A stretch of 64,000 bases of DNA from Fredinandcohnia onubensis (GCF_031181385.1 NZ_JAPSKV010000014.1:1-64000), one strand, 5' to 3'. Numbered from the stretch's first letter, positions 1-9,475 are shown. The notes: generated by a model not told the origin, from the sequence alone. Translations and numbers: made by a program.

Positions 1-306
1 GAGCCTGATCTATTTACTACGGAGAGATTGAAAAAGAATCGGGGAAACCGCATGTATGTAGATTACGTACAGCATGCTGAGGGTAAAACCATTGTAGCAC
101 CCTACTCGGTCCGCGGTAATGATGGAGCATATGTTGCCACCCCACTTTATTGGGAAGAAATAACGGATGAATTGTCGATTGAAGATTTTCCATTGGAGAC
201 TATCATTGAGAGAATTAATGAAAAAGGCTGCCCCTTTGCGCATTATTTTGATGCGAAAGAGAAACAGCCATTTGAGCCGGTGCTGGAGTTTTTGAGGCAA
301 AGCTAA
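1..306 (+). CDS. ligD: LigD-type DNA repair polymerase/ligase, C-terminal end (partial)
   Basis: The reading frame is open from base 1, so the gene starts upstream of the window; 101 residues plus the stop are visible. The segment KNRGNRMYVDYVQH followed by APYSVRGN and VATPLYWEE is the typical end of the primase-polymerase domain of bacterial LigD, the Ku partner in non-homologous end joining. In Bacillus this enzyme repairs double-strand breaks during spore germination. The protein ends shortly after this domain, which fits the Bacillus arrangement of ligase first and polymerase last. The ligase part cannot be seen. Confidence 0.85.
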   Translation, partial: EPDLFTTERLKKNRGNRMYVDYVQHAEGKTIVAPYSVRGNDGAYVATPLYWEEITDELSIEDFPLETIIERINEKGCPFAHYFDAKEKQPFEPVLEFLRQS

Positions 307-368
307 CTAATGTAGGGTATTTGGTTGGATTGGATGTAGGTTAGGTGGGGCATCCGTTTTTTTGGCGT

Positions 369-523
369 TGAAGGACATTCGAGTCGTGATCTTCGCTGGA
401 AATGTCCTTCATCGGGCTTATGAAGTACATTTGGGCTCTGATTTTCGATTGAAACGTTCTTCATCGAGCTTATGAAGGACATTCGGGTCATGATTTTTAC
501 TGAAAATGTTCTTCATCGAGTTA
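369..523. repeat. Three tandem 52-bp palindromic repeats
   Basis: Three imperfect copies start at 369, 421 and 473, of 52, 52 and 51 bp, each beginning TGAAG(G/T)ACATT and ending TTCATCG(G/A)GcTTA. Each copy is itself an inverted repeat: GAAGGACATT near its start pairs with AATGTCCTTC near its end, so each transcript unit could fold. They fill the gap between ligD and the convergent RND exporter gene. From 524 to 713 there is only AT-rich sequence without a supported gene. Confidence 0.85.
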
Positions 524-713
524 TTTAATGATTGTTTTTCCATAATTGTCCAAAAGTCCATCTTATTTACCACTTATCCCATAACCTTTTCCAACATTAC
601 CCTATTCCCCTACCATATCCACCACTTTTGCCCCCTTTATCCAAAATTACCCAAAATACCCTTCATATCACTCGCAGCGCCATGCGCCTTTCCAATCTTC
701 ACCTTAACTACCC

Positions 714-3700
714 CTATTCCCCTCTAGCTCTCCTCCTCGTTTCCTTGTCAAACAAGCTATACACAATTGGAATGATAAATAAAGTTAATAATGTGCTGCT
801 TATCAAACCTCCAATGACTGTAATTCCCATCGGTTGGTTGATTTCGGAGCCTTCACCAATACCAAATGCCAGTGGTAATAGCCCCAAGATAGTTGTGGTT
901 GCTGTCATCATAACGGGTCGCGTTCGATCTTTTACCGCGACAACAATTGCTTCATGTGAACCCATTCCTTCCTCTTTCTTCTTATTTATATAATCAACAA
1001 TCACGATTGCGTTGTTCACCACAATACCCGCTAGCACGATAATTCCGATGATGGCAGTGATTCCGATTAGTGTGTTTGTCAGATATAGGCCAATTGCAAC
1101 CCCAATGACCATTAACGGAACCGTAAACATAATAACAAACGGATATTTTAAAGATTCAAACTGTGCTGCCATTACGATATAAATCAATGTAAGTGCGAGC
1201 ACAAATGCTAGGACCATTTGATCTATTGAGGAATCTAATAGTTCCTTATCGCCACTGTAGACGATGTCTGTTTCATCAGAAAGTTCAAGGTCTGTTACTA
1301 CTTCATCCACTTTTTTCGAAATTGCACCAAGATTCATTGTTGTCACGTATTTGACCGTAAATTGTACGGCATGTTGCTGATCAATTCTCCGAACAGTAAG
1401 CGGCCCCTCGCCAACTTCAATATTTGCCACTTCCTTAAGTGGCACAAAAGTAGTTGCTTGAGTTTTTAAAAGTAGGTTCCCTAAACCCTCGATATTGTTT
1501 GTAAAATCTCGATCATAGCTTACATTAACCGGATAAATTTGATTGTCTTCGTCCGTTAGCTGTAACGCTCTTGTACCTCTTGTAACATCGTTTACAGTTG
1601 ATGCGATTTGTAAAGGTGCAAGCCCTTCCTCAAACGCTTTTTCTTTATCAATCGTAATTTGAAGTTCCTCAATTGTTTTCGATACATCTGTTGATACCTC
1701 TGTTACATCTTTCAAATCAAACAGCGCTTCCGAAAGCCTTGAAACTGCCTTATTTAGCCTATTTTTATCTGTATCTTTTACATGAAACTGCAAAGTATTT
1801 GGGGTTGAGCCTGATGAGGATTGTAAATTAAATCTTACTTTTGCCTCTGGATGAAGTTTGATAACTGGAGACTCAATTTTCGATTTCGTCTCGTCAACAA
1901 ATTCAAATGTTGAGCGCTCACGTTCCTCAAACCCAACCATTTTTACATAAATTTCTGCTTCATTTAAACTTCCTCCACCCCTGAAACTTTTCTCCTGGGT
2001 TGAACCTATCAGGCTTACAAATACATCGACGTCAGCCTCTTTTTCTAATTTTTTTTCGATTTCACCCACTATTTTTTGTGTTTCATCTAGTGGCGTTCCA
2101 TTTTTAAGCTTTAAATTGATTGTAAAAAAGCCTTCATCACTCTTTGGTATGAATTCGGTTCCGACTCTAAATAAGCCGAAGATACTAGCCGCAAATAACA
2201 CAATCGTGAGCAAAAGGACAATGAAACGGTGTCGTAGTGACCATCTCGTGGCATTTTCTAATAAACGCATGCCGCCTGATGATTGCCGTTTTTTCTCAAG
2301 ATTCTCATTCGGTCTCTTTAAAAATCGACTGGCGAGCATTGGTACAACTGTTAGTGCCACCACGAGAGATGCAAATAAACTAAACGCAATCGTAACAGCA
2401 AATTCAGTAAACAACTCCCCGATTAATCCGGTAATAAAAACAACTGGTAAAAAGACAGCTACCGTCGTTAATGTCGAGGCTATAATTGCCGTTCCAATTT
2501 CCTTTGTTGCATCTGCAGCAGCTTGCTTTGGTTCTTTCCCCATTGATAAATGACGATAGATATTTTCGATGACGACAATTGAATTATCAACGAGCATCCC
2601 AATACCGAGCGCTAATCCACCTAACGTAAGAATATTTAACGAGAAATCCGAAAAATACATAAGCACAAAGGTAACAATGACGGAATATGGAATCGCAATC
2701 CCGATAATGAGTGGACTCTTTACACTTCTCAGGAAGAAAAAGAGGACAATCATCGCGAACAGTCCACCTAACAGCAATGTACTTGTAATATTTCCAATTG
2801 CGATTTTGACATAATCCCCTTGATCAAACAGTACTTCTGCTTGGACATTTTTATATTTTTCCTGAGAAAGCTTCTTCTCTAGTTCTGATTGGAAGGCTTT
2901 TGATACCTGCGCGGTATTTGCGTCTGATTCTTGGAGGACGCTGACTAACATCGCAGGCTCCATATTGGCTCGAGTGATGGTTTTCTGTGATTCGGGTACA
3001 ATATTAATCTCAGCAAGGTCTCCAAGAACGACTTCTTCACCAAGGAGTGGGTCAATTGTTATAGAAAGCTCCTCTAAGTCCTCGACAGACTCCAATGTAC
3101 TAATTACTCTTGTAGTAAGTTCTCTTCCTTCAGATTCAATTGTATTTCCAGGTAATGAGACGGAATTTGCTCTGAGAATGTTTACAATATCAGCCTGGGT
3201 CAGAGCGTACTCTTCTAACTGTTCTTGATTAAGTTCAACTTTTATTTCTTCTGTTACAACACCTGACAAATTAACATTTGCTACACCTTCAACTTTATTG
3301 AGGTCTGTTGTTAAACCTTCTGCAAGCTCTTGAAGTCCTTTTTCATCCCCTTCCATGCTAAGGGACAATTGAATAATCGGAAACTGAGATGGATCGAATT
3401 TTAGAAACCGAGGCGCCTCTGCATCATCGGTGATTTGTGTTTGATTAATCCGACTTAGAATGTCATTTTCAATATCATCAATGGAGGTTGTCCATGAAAA
3501 CTGCAGTAAGATTAGAGCTGCCCCCTCCTGAGAAGTGGAGGACATTGTTTTTAAGCCGGACAATGTTGACAAACTTTGCTCAAGGGGTTTTGTCACTTTT
3601 TCAGAAACTTCATTAGGGCTTGCACCAAAATAATTGGCAACAACTACACCTACAGGTGGATTGATTTCTGGGATTAATTTAAGTGGGATATTCATTAAGG

Positions 3701-3782
3701 AAACGAATCCTAGAATAATCACTAAAAACATTGTCACCAATGTAAATATAGGTCGTTTTATCGAAAATTTGCTTATGTTCAT
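714..3782 (-). CDS. swrC: RND efflux transporter, SwrC/AcrB family
   Basis: This proton-driven inner-membrane pump is about 1022 residues, normal for the HAE-RND family. It starts NISKFSIKRPIF with TM1, followed by a large extracytoplasmic loop. The TM2-TM6 block contains GGLALGIGMLVDNSIVVIEN, the hallmark motif with the proton-relay Asp. A second half repeats this architecture (GIIVLAGIVVNNAIVIVDYI). The ATG at 3782 is chosen because GAGGT lies 8 nt upstream; an ATG at 3797 has no ribosome site. In B. subtilis SwrC exports surfactin and related compounds; the substrate here is unknown. No membrane-fusion partner gene lies next to it. Confidence 0.92.
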   Translation of the reverse strand: MNISKFSIKRPIFTLVTMFLVIILGFVSLMNIPLKLIPEINPPVGVVVANYFGASPNEVSEKVTKPLEQSLSTLSGLKTMSSTSQEGAALILLQFSWTTSIDDIENDILSRINQTQITDDAEAPRFLKFDPSQFPIIQLSLSMEGDEKGLQELAEGLTTDLNKVEGVANVNLSGVVTEEIKVELNQEQLEEYALTQADIVNILRANSVSLPGNTIESEGRELTTRVISTLESVEDLEELSITIDPLLGEEVVLGDLAEINIVPESQKTITRANMEPAMLVSVLQESDANTAQVSKAFQSELEKKLSQEKYKNVQAEVLFDQGDYVKIAIGNITSTLLLGGLFAMIVLFFFLRSVKSPLIIGIAIPYSVIVTFVLMYFSDFSLNILTLGGLALGIGMLVDNSIVVIENIYRHLSMGKEPKQAAADATKEIGTAIIASTLTTVAVFLPVVFITGLIGELFTEFAVTIAFSLFASLVVALTVVPMLASRFLKRPNENLEKKRQSSGGMRLLENATRWSLRHRFIVLLLTIVLFAASIFGLFRVGTEFIPKSDEGFFTINLKLKNGTPLDETQKIVGEIEKKLEKEADVDVFVSLIGSTQEKSFRGGGSLNEAEIYVKMVGFEERERSTFEFVDETKSKIESPVIKLHPEAKVRFNLQSSSGSTPNTLQFHVKDTDKNRLNKAVSRLSEALFDLKDVTEVSTDVSKTIEELQITIDKEKAFEEGLAPLQIASTVNDVTRGTRALQLTDEDNQIYPVNVSYDRDFTNNIEGLGNLLLKTQATTFVPLKEVANIEVGEGPLTVRRIDQQHAVQFTVKYVTTMNLGAISKKVDEVVTDLELSDETDIVYSGDKELLDSSIDQMVLAFVLALTLIYIVMAAQFESLKYPFVIMFTVPLMVIGVAIGLYLTNTLIGITAIIGIIVLAGIVVNNAIVIVDYINKKKEEGMGSHEAIVVAVKDRTRPVMMTATTTILGLLPLAFGIGEGSEINQPMGITVIGGLISSTLLTLFIIPIVYSLFDKETRRRARGE

Positions 3783-3841
3783 AAATAAGTACCTCATTTC
3801 GGAAAAAGTGCAACATCATTGACATTATACCCATTAAATAG

Positions 3842-3877
3842 AAAAAAACTGTACACCCTTTATAGAATGTACAGTTT
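3842..3877 (-). terminator. Rho-independent terminator of the opuA operon
   Basis: On the minus strand AAACTGTACA pairs with TGTACAGTTT around a 12-nt loop, followed by a T-run. It lies just after opuAC and before swrC. Confidence 0.85.
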
Positions 3878-3907
3878 CTTTTTAACTTAACTTTATTTTA
3901 ATGACAC

Positions 3908-4807
3908 TTATTCTTTTAAGTCTTCGATTGAGTCAATATCCATGTAAGCTGGTACAACTAAACCGATTTTTGTGCCTTCAAGGTTTGAACCTAAATCTTC
4001 AAACTGACCATCATATTTCTCTACATAGTCAGCATGAGTTACAGGTAACCATCCAGCAACGTGTGCATCAACAGATCCATCAGCTACACCAGTCCACATT
4101 GGGCCGGCCTCTACTTGGCTCATTTTTACTTTATAGCCTAAATCTGTTAAAACTTTAGCCACAATATTGGTACTTGCGATTTCACTATCCCACGCAACGT
4201 AGGCTAATTTTACCTCTTCGCCATTACCTTCTTCTACACCTTCAGTCCACTCTGCAACTTTATCTGGATTTTCTTCGATCCATTTTGCAGCGGCCTCTTC
4301 GGGTTTTGTTCCTTCATTAATATTTACCATTACACTTCCCATATCATCTGACGTCCAATTGAATTGGTCTAATAACGTATGAACAGCTGGTAAATCTTCT
4401 TTTAAACCATTTCGTGCAATCGTATGAATGTTTTCTTCTCCACCATATACGCCTTTAGGATCCTCAAGATATTTAAGATCGAAAGCTGAGAATTTCCAGT
4501 GTGGCGTCCAACCAGTGATGATAATAGGTTCTTCTTTGTCATACGCCTTTTTAAGTGATGCTGTCATCGCTGCACCAGAGCCTTCTACTAAAGTCCAATC
4601 CTCTAGACCGTATTCTTCAATCGCCGAAGCAGTTGCCTTCATGATTCCTGCACCTGGATCGATTCCAACAATCTCATAATCTACACTTTCTCCTACAGAT
4701 GCTGAAGAAGTAGATGTAGTTCCTGCCTCATCCGAATTGCCACCACATGCAGCAAGTCCTAGAGTAAATCCAATTGCTAATGATGCTTTGACTACTTTTT
4801 TTAACAT
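3908..4807 (-). CDS. opuAC: Glycine betaine ABC transporter, substrate-binding lipoprotein OpuAC
   Basis: A 299-residue extracellular lipoprotein. The signal peptide ends in the lipobox LAAC with Cys21 as the lipidated residue, followed by a Ser/Thr-rich linker. The body matches OpuAC/ProX-type quaternary-amine binding proteins: VGIDPGAGIM, IITGWTPHWKF, VAWDSEIAST, and Trp-rich stretches that form the aromatic box for betaine. It is the last gene of opuAA-AB-AC; the TAATG overlap with opuAB implies translational coupling. Role: capture of glycine betaine, and perhaps proline betaine, for osmoprotection. Confidence 0.93.
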   Translation of the reverse strand: MLKKVVKASLAIGFTLGLAACGGNSDEAGTTSTSSASVGESVDYEIVGIDPGAGIMKATASAIEEYGLEDWTLVEGSGAAMTASLKKAYDKEEPIIITGWTPHWKFSAFDLKYLEDPKGVYGGEENIHTIARNGLKEDLPAVHTLLDQFNWTSDDMGSVMVNINEGTKPEEAAAKWIEENPDKVAEWTEGVEEGNGEEVKLAYVAWDSEIASTNIVAKVLTDLGYKVKMSQVEAGPMWTGVADGSVDAHVAGWLPVTHADYVEKYDGQFEDLGSNLEGTKIGLVVPAYMDIDSIEDLKE

Positions 4808-5655
4808 TAAGCAGTTCCCCCTTGTTTAGTTTTTCCTATATTTTGAGTAATCCGGTCTAAGATGATTGCCACAATAACAATCGCTAGACCAGCTTCAAAA
4901 CCAGTTCCAGTTTGCAGCTGTGTAACAGCTCTGTATACATCTGCTCCTAATCCTGGTGCACCTACCATTGAGGCAATTACAACCATGGATAAAGCAAGCA
5001 TGATGCTTTGGTTAATACCAGCCATAATTGTTGGCATAGCCAGTGGAATTTGAACTTTTACTAATCTTTGTTTTGTTGTAGATCCAAAGGCTTCAGTTGC
5101 CTCGATTAAATCCTGTGGCACTTGGGTAATTCCAAGTATCGTTAGTCGAATCGTTGGTGGCATTGCAAATATAACTGACGCCACAACACCAGGTACGACT
5201 CCGATATTAAAGAAAAAGATTGCCGGTAATAAATAAACAAATGCAGGCATTGTTTGCATGAAGTCAAGAATCGGAACCACGATACTTCCCACAGTTTTAC
5301 TTTGTGAGGCCCATATTCCTAGCGGTATTCCCAGAATGACTGATATCCCGACAGATGTTAATACAAGGGCAATTGTTTGAAGCATATTGTCCCAATAACC
5401 TAAATTATCAATAAGCAATAATCCTATTAATGTGAAAATAGCAATTTTCCAATTACAAATTTTCCAGGCTACAACTCCCAAGATAAGAGCAAATAGAATA
5501 GAAGGAATAAATCCTAATCCTGCAACAATTCCTTCTACAAATCCTTCAAGTCCTACCGCAATCCCTTCAAATAAAAATTCGAAGTTTGAGACTAACCAGT
5601 CTACAAATATATCAATCCAATCCGCTATTGGCAGCTTTGGTAATAAACCTTCCAT
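4807..5655 (-). CDS. opuAB: Glycine betaine ABC transporter permease OpuAB
   Basis: A 282-residue multi-spanning membrane protein of the ProW/OpuAB family. The EAA-type cytoplasmic loop (EATEAFGSTTKQRLVKVQIPLAMP) couples to the ATPase and is followed by GINQSIMLALSMVVIASMVGAPGLG. The N-terminus carries an amphipathic stretch before TM1, as in OpuAB. Its start overlaps the opuAA stop by one base (TAATG), as its own stop overlaps the opuAC start. It forms the membrane channel of the betaine importer. Confidence 0.94.
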   Translation of the reverse strand: MEGLLPKLPIADWIDIFVDWLVSNFEFLFEGIAVGLEGFVEGIVAGLGFIPSILFALILGVVAWKICNWKIAIFTLIGLLLIDNLGYWDNMLQTIALVLTSVGISVILGIPLGIWASQSKTVGSIVVPILDFMQTMPAFVYLLPAIFFFNIGVVPGVVASVIFAMPPTIRLTILGITQVPQDLIEATEAFGSTTKQRLVKVQIPLAMPTIMAGINQSIMLALSMVVIASMVGAPGLGADVYRAVTQLQTGTGFEAGLAIVIVAIILDRITQNIGKTKQGGTA

Positions 5656-6905
5656 TATAACGCCTCCCTTTCATCACTTGGAGGGAGTTGTTCAGCCCCA
5701 AAGTCATTAATATATGTGTCATTACCAGCAAGTGCGCCTATCACGGCACCTCGAATGACAATTCCCTTAAGTCGATTTTGTTCATCAACTACGGCCACTG
5801 GAATCGTAGCTTGTGAAACATCATCGAATAAATCAACAAGTAATGTACTCGTATCAACCGTTTTAAGATTTGTTTCCATGACATCGGCCAATGTTAAATT
5901 TCGCTCGACCGCTTTTGAAGCTTCTACAGCGCTAACAGCACCAACGAGTCTTTTCTGCTTGTCAACAACGTAAACTGTCGATAAACCATGATCCTTCATG
6001 ATTTTAAGGGCAAGTCTAGCTCCTTTATCAACCTGAACGGTTTCCGCTCGTTTGACAATATGACCTGCAGTAAGTACCTTCGATAAATCAACATCCTCAA
6101 CAAATCTTTCTACATATTCATTAGATGGATTCATAAGTATTTCTTCAGGGGTTCCGATTTGGACGATGTTTCCGTCCTTCATTAGTGCAATACGGTCACC
6201 GATTCTTAACGCTTCGTCAAGGTCATGTGTAATAAAGACGATTGTTTTTTCCATAGAGCCTTGTAGCTCAATCAATTCATCCTGCATATCCTTACGAATT
6301 AATGGGTCAAGGGCACTAAATGCTTCGTCCATTAATAAAATATCCGGGTCATTTGCGAGCGCTCTTGCAAGTCCAACACGCTGCTGCATCCCACCACTAA
6401 GTTGGTCAGGATATTGATTTTCATAGCCTTCTAGACCGACTAATTTAAGCGATTCGAACGCTTTTTGTGAACGTTCTTGCTTTGCTACACCTTGAATTTC
6501 TAGTCCGTATTCCGTATTCTGAAGAACCGTTTTATGTGGGAATAATGCGAAGCGTTGAAACACCATGCTCATTTTTTTCCTACGAACTTCTCGAATTTCT
6601 TCTTTATTCATGGATACGACGTCTTTTCCATCAATTAAAACTTGACCAGAAGTTGGTTCTATTAATCTATTTAAAAGACGAACTAAGGTAGACTTCCCAC
6701 TTCCAGATAAACCCATAATGACAAAAATTTCTCCGGGATATACCTCAAAACTTGCTTGATTTACACCGACAGTTGATCCAGTGCTTTTTAAAATTTCTTG
6801 CTTTGTTTTTCCTTCTTTTAAAAGTTGAATAGCTTTTTTAGACGATCGCCCAAAAATTTTCGTTACACTAGAAACCTTTATTTTTGCTTGTTTCTCACTT
6901 TCCAT
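5655..6905 (-). CDS. opuAA: Glycine betaine ABC transporter ATPase OpuAA with CBS domains
   Basis: A 416-residue ATPase. Walker A is GLSGSGKST (about residues 65-73), the signature LSGGMQQR is near 168, and Walker B ILLMDEAF near 188. After about residue 280 there is a tandem CBS pair (EASKAVERNLTLADV, then VVDEQNRLKGIVIRG), which in Opu systems senses ionic strength or nucleotides. The N-terminal extension with KKAIQLLKEGKTKQEIL is typical for OpuA/ProV. The start at 6905 has GAGGTGA upstream. First gene of the operon. Confidence 0.95.
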   Translation of the reverse strand: MESEKQAKIKVSSVTKIFGRSSKKAIQLLKEGKTKQEILKSTGSTVGVNQASFEVYPGEIFVIMGLSGSGKSTLVRLLNRLIEPTSGQVLIDGKDVVSMNKEEIREVRRKKMSMVFQRFALFPHKTVLQNTEYGLEIQGVAKQERSQKAFESLKLVGLEGYENQYPDQLSGGMQQRVGLARALANDPDILLMDEAFSALDPLIRKDMQDELIELQGSMEKTIVFITHDLDEALRIGDRIALMKDGNIVQIGTPEEILMNPSNEYVERFVEDVDLSKVLTAGHIVKRAETVQVDKGARLALKIMKDHGLSTVYVVDKQKRLVGAVSAVEASKAVERNLTLADVMETNLKTVDTSTLLVDLFDDVSQATIPVAVVDEQNRLKGIVIRGAVIGALAGNDTYINDFGAEQLPPSDEREAL

Positions 6906-7234
6906 TTTGTCACCTCAATTTTTTCTTGGTGTTAATAACCCCGATTTATACTAACAACCTATTTAATATTTAGACCAACCAACACCTACATGTAGAAAGT
7001 AATTAGTAACTATGACCTATTAATTGTATAAATAATTTTTATAATTCACAAAAGGGATATAACGGGATATTGAGCCGTAAAGTTTGTAAAGTAAAAACTG
7101 TACGTACTTCACATTCCGAATGCATAGAATTCCTCCAATATCCTCCATAATCCTTTCAGCACCTCCCCTTTACATTCAATGTCCAAATGAGTAGTCTATA
7201 TATATCAAACCTTTGATGTAGGATGTGAATCTAT
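6906..7234. promoter_or_regulatory. Divergent control region between opuA and the gbsR-like gene
   Basis: This AT-rich gap of about 330 bp must hold the opuA promoter and probably the operator of the divergent GbsR-type repressor. On the minus strand TTGTGA and TACAAT are 17 nt apart (roughly 7020-7050), a plausible sigma-A promoter. I could not fix an operator by eye. Confidence 0.45.
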
Positions 7235-7765
7235 TTGCAAGGCATAGACAAGCTAGAAAAAGCCCGAGAACGTGTGATTGATGCGATTGCTCAAAATATG
7301 AATTTATATGGAGTAACACCTTCAGTTGGAAGACTTTGGGGTCTGATGTATTTTCATGACGAGCCGATGACGCTGGATGATATGAAACAAGAACTAGGCA
7401 TGAGTAAAACAAGTATGAGTACTTCCGTTCGCAACTTAGTGGAGTTGAAAATGGTTGATAAAGTATGGAAAAAAGGGATTCGAAAAGACCTTTATGAGGT
7501 TGAAGAAGATTGGTATCAAACCTTTATTGACTTTTTTACGATAAAATGGAGGAGTGGCATTTCTATGAATGTAAGTGCCATTCAGAAATCTTTAGCTGAT
7601 CTAAAGGAACTCTTAGAGGACGAACAAATTAGCGAAGAAGTTAGAGTAGAAGCAGGGAACGATATTGCAAAGTTGAACAATGCGTTAGAATATTATTTTT
7701 GGCTTAACCGGTTAGTAGATAGCTTTGAAACACATGAAATCTTTAAATATGTTCCAAAAGAGTAA
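7235..7765 (+). CDS. GbsR/OpuAR-type MarR-like transcriptional repressor
   Basis: A 176-residue winged-helix protein: AIAQNMNLYGVTPSVGRLWG, then MTLDDMKQELGMSKTSMSTSVRNL as the recognition helix region, followed by an acidic dimerisation tail. It matches the GbsR family that senses choline or betaine and represses betaine synthesis or opu genes in Bacillus. It starts with TTG at 7235, with AGGATG about 10 nt upstream; an ATG at 7223 runs straight into a stop. Divergent placement next to opuA suggests it controls that operon. Confidence 0.88.
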   Translation: MQGIDKLEKARERVIDAIAQNMNLYGVTPSVGRLWGLMYFHDEPMTLDDMKQELGMSKTSMSTSVRNLVELKMVDKVWKKGIRKDLYEVEEDWYQTFIDFFTIKWRSGISMNVSAIQKSLADLKELLEDEQISEEVRVEAGNDIAKLNNALEYYFWLNRLVDSFETHEIFKYVPKE

Positions 7766-7870
7766 CGTTTATGAACGTTGCTTTTTTTATTTTAAAAACA
7801 GATTACGATTCGTGTGTATCCTTCATCTCTTTTATACGTTTTTCATATGCTACTGTATGGGGGTGAGAAA

Positions 7871-8035
7871 ATGCCATTATGGGGCTGGATGTTAATCTTT
7901 TTTGGAGGGTTACTCCTTGTTGGTTTTGTCGCAGACCTTATTTCCAAAAAGAAACGTTCTAGCGACTCCCGTAGCATTCAAAATCAAGTCGATGAAGTAA
8001 AAAATAACCAAACAAATTATCATAACTTTCTATAG
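7871..8035 (+). CDS. Small single-pass membrane protein
   Basis: A 54-residue protein with one hydrophobic helix (MPLWGWMLIFFGGLLLVGFV), then a Lys-rich cytoplasmic segment and a polar tail. The ATG at 7871 follows GGGGTGAG with good spacing; an upstream ATG at 7814 has no ribosome site. Function unknown. It lies downstream of the GbsR-like gene and before a hairpin shared with the opposite-strand peptide gene. Confidence 0.6.
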   Translation: MPLWGWMLIFFGGLLLVGFVADLISKKKRSSDSRSIQNQVDEVKNNQTNYHNFL

Positions 8036-8041
8036 AAATAA

Positions 8042-8076
8042 AGAAAGCAGCCCTAAATTTTTTCGGGCTGCTTTCT
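8042..8076. terminator. Terminator hairpin between convergent genes
   Basis: AGAAAGCAGCCC pairs perfectly with GGGCTGCTTTCT around an 11-nt loop. The minus strand continues with TTATTT, so it best serves the pheromone gene ending at 8080, but it also ends the plus-strand small gene. Confidence 0.8.
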
Positions 8077-8079
8077 ACA

Positions 8080-8199
8080 TTATACCTGTACTTCTTGCGA
8101 ATCTGGGTAGTCATTGTCTACCCATGCAACACCTTCATTTAATTGATAACCTGCGATTGTCACAAGCCCAAGCATGAATAGTAGCATTAGTTTTTTCAT
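8080..8199 (-). CDS. Putative peptide pheromone precursor (NprX/PapR/Phr-like)
   Basis: A 39-codon gene with its own AAAGGAG site that begins inside the stop codon of the upstream regulator gene. The product has a Lys-Lys start, a hydrophobic export segment (LMLLFMLGLVTIAG) and a short polar tail ending DYPDSQEVQV. That layout, directly 3' of an RNPP-type regulator and on the same strand, is the hallmark of Bacillus quorum-sensing cassettes such as nprR-nprX and plcR-papR. The mature peptide would come from the C-terminal region, but which residues is not evident. Confidence 0.72.
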   Translation of the reverse strand: MKKLMLLFMLGLVTIAGYQLNEGVAWVDNDYPDSQEVQV

Positions 8200-8215
8200 C
8201 TTACCATCATCTCCT

Positions 8216-9475
8216 TTATTGATTTATATGACTATGTTTTTTCAAAGATGAAATTACCTTTGAAAAATAATAGCTTGCTAGCTTATATTTATGATTTTCT
8301 TGATAGATTTTTCCAAGTTCTTCTGCATAAAATGCTACGTGAAGATGATGTTCAATGCCTTCGAAATACGGCAATGCATCCTTTTCAATAAATCTCATTA
8401 ATTGATCAGACTTATTCAGCAAATAGTCATAATAGATAAAATGAATCTTAAATTCAGGATACCCCTGGTGATTCTCAACTAAAGCAAACCCTTCTTCGAG
8501 CCATTTTTTGCAACCTTCATGGTCACCTATTTTATAATTTTCTTCAATTAAACCGTGAATCGACCGTAAACGCCCGATGACCATATGTTCTTCTTTATGC
8601 TCAAGGCTATTTACAAATTGCTTAATGGCTTTATTGGATTTACCTAATTTTGAATAAAGGACACCTTGGTTATGATAAATCAAACCTAGTAATGACGGGT
8701 CTTTTATCCCCTCTGCTACCTTTGTTGCTAGCAAATAATTCTCTTCCGCCATTTCGAATTCGTTAATTTTTTCATAACAAATCCCTAATAAAATTTGACA
8801 CTCGGCACTCCTTTTTAAATCGTAAAGAGATTGATAGATTGCCAATGCCTTCTGTATATACACGATACTTAAGGCTAATTTCCCCATCCGGTTATTATTT
8901 AGCCCCTTATAATAATACAAATCAGCCGTTTCCCAGCTTTCAAAGTGGACACTGCTCGTTAAGATCTCTTCTGCAACTTTAAAATGCTCCATTGCAACAG
9001 AAAACTGGCTCTTCAAATAATAAAACTGACCAACAAATTTTTCGTAAAAATAGTTCATGCGTATTTCAAAAATATCTTTATATAAGTCAATTTTCTTGAT
9101 ATGTTGTTCAGCCTTGTCTAATTGGTTCGTAAAAATTAGATACCTAAGTTCAAAAAGAACGAAGAAAATGGCAACCCGTGAATCATTTGTATTCTTACAC
9201 TCATAAGAATCATAAAATGAAACCGCCTGCTCCCTTTTTCGAGAAACCATTAGGTGGTACCAATCATAAAGCTCCTTTAATTGGGCATATTCTTCACTTT
9301 CAATCAACTTGATTCCTAATCGATCACATAATAATTCAAGTACCTCTAAGCTTGCAGAGGTTTGGTTATTTTCAATTTTTGAAAGATAAGAAATTGAGAT
9401 AATCTCTTGTGCCAATTCTTCTTGTGTCATATTGTTTTGAATTCTAAAGAAACGTATTCTGCTTCCTATCTCCAT
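8216..9475 (-). CDS. RNPP-family quorum-sensing regulator, NprR-like (HTH + TPR)
   Basis: 419 residues. Residues about 5-60 form an XRE-type helix-turn-helix (IGSRIRFFRIQNNMTQEELA, ISYLSKIENNQTSASLEVLE). The rest is helical TPR repeats, for example YKGLNNNRMGKLALSIVYIQKAL and YHNQGVLYSKLGKSNKAIKQF. The length is that of NprR (about 420), not PlcR (about 285). NprR proteins bind an imported peptide in the TPR groove and switch from Spo0F-binding dimer to DNA-binding tetramer. The pheromone candidate gene starts 16 bp after its stop. Confidence 0.82.
   Translation of the reverse strand: MEIGSRIRFFRIQNNMTQEELAQEIISISYLSKIENNQTSASLEVLELLCDRLGIKLIESEEYAQLKELYDWYHLMVSRKREQAVSFYDSYECKNTNDSRVAIFFVLFELRYLIFTNQLDKAEQHIKKIDLYKDIFEIRMNYFYEKFVGQFYYLKSQFSVAMEHFKVAEEILTSSVHFESWETADLYYYKGLNNNRMGKLALSIVYIQKALAIYQSLYDLKRSAECQILLGICYEKINEFEMAEENYLLATKVAEGIKDPSLLGLIYHNQGVLYSKLGKSNKAIKQFVNSLEHKEEHMVIGRLRSIHGLIEENYKIGDHEGCKKWLEEGFALVENHQGYPEFKIHFIYYDYLLNKSDQLMRFIEKDALPYFEGIEHHLHVAFYAEELGKIYQENHKYKLASYYFSKVISSLKKHSHINQ

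Noticed and set aside
532-993. Plus-strand frame of 153 codons at the end of the RND gene
   Set aside because: Overlaps swrC in antisense, no Shine-Dalgarno sequence, unnatural composition.
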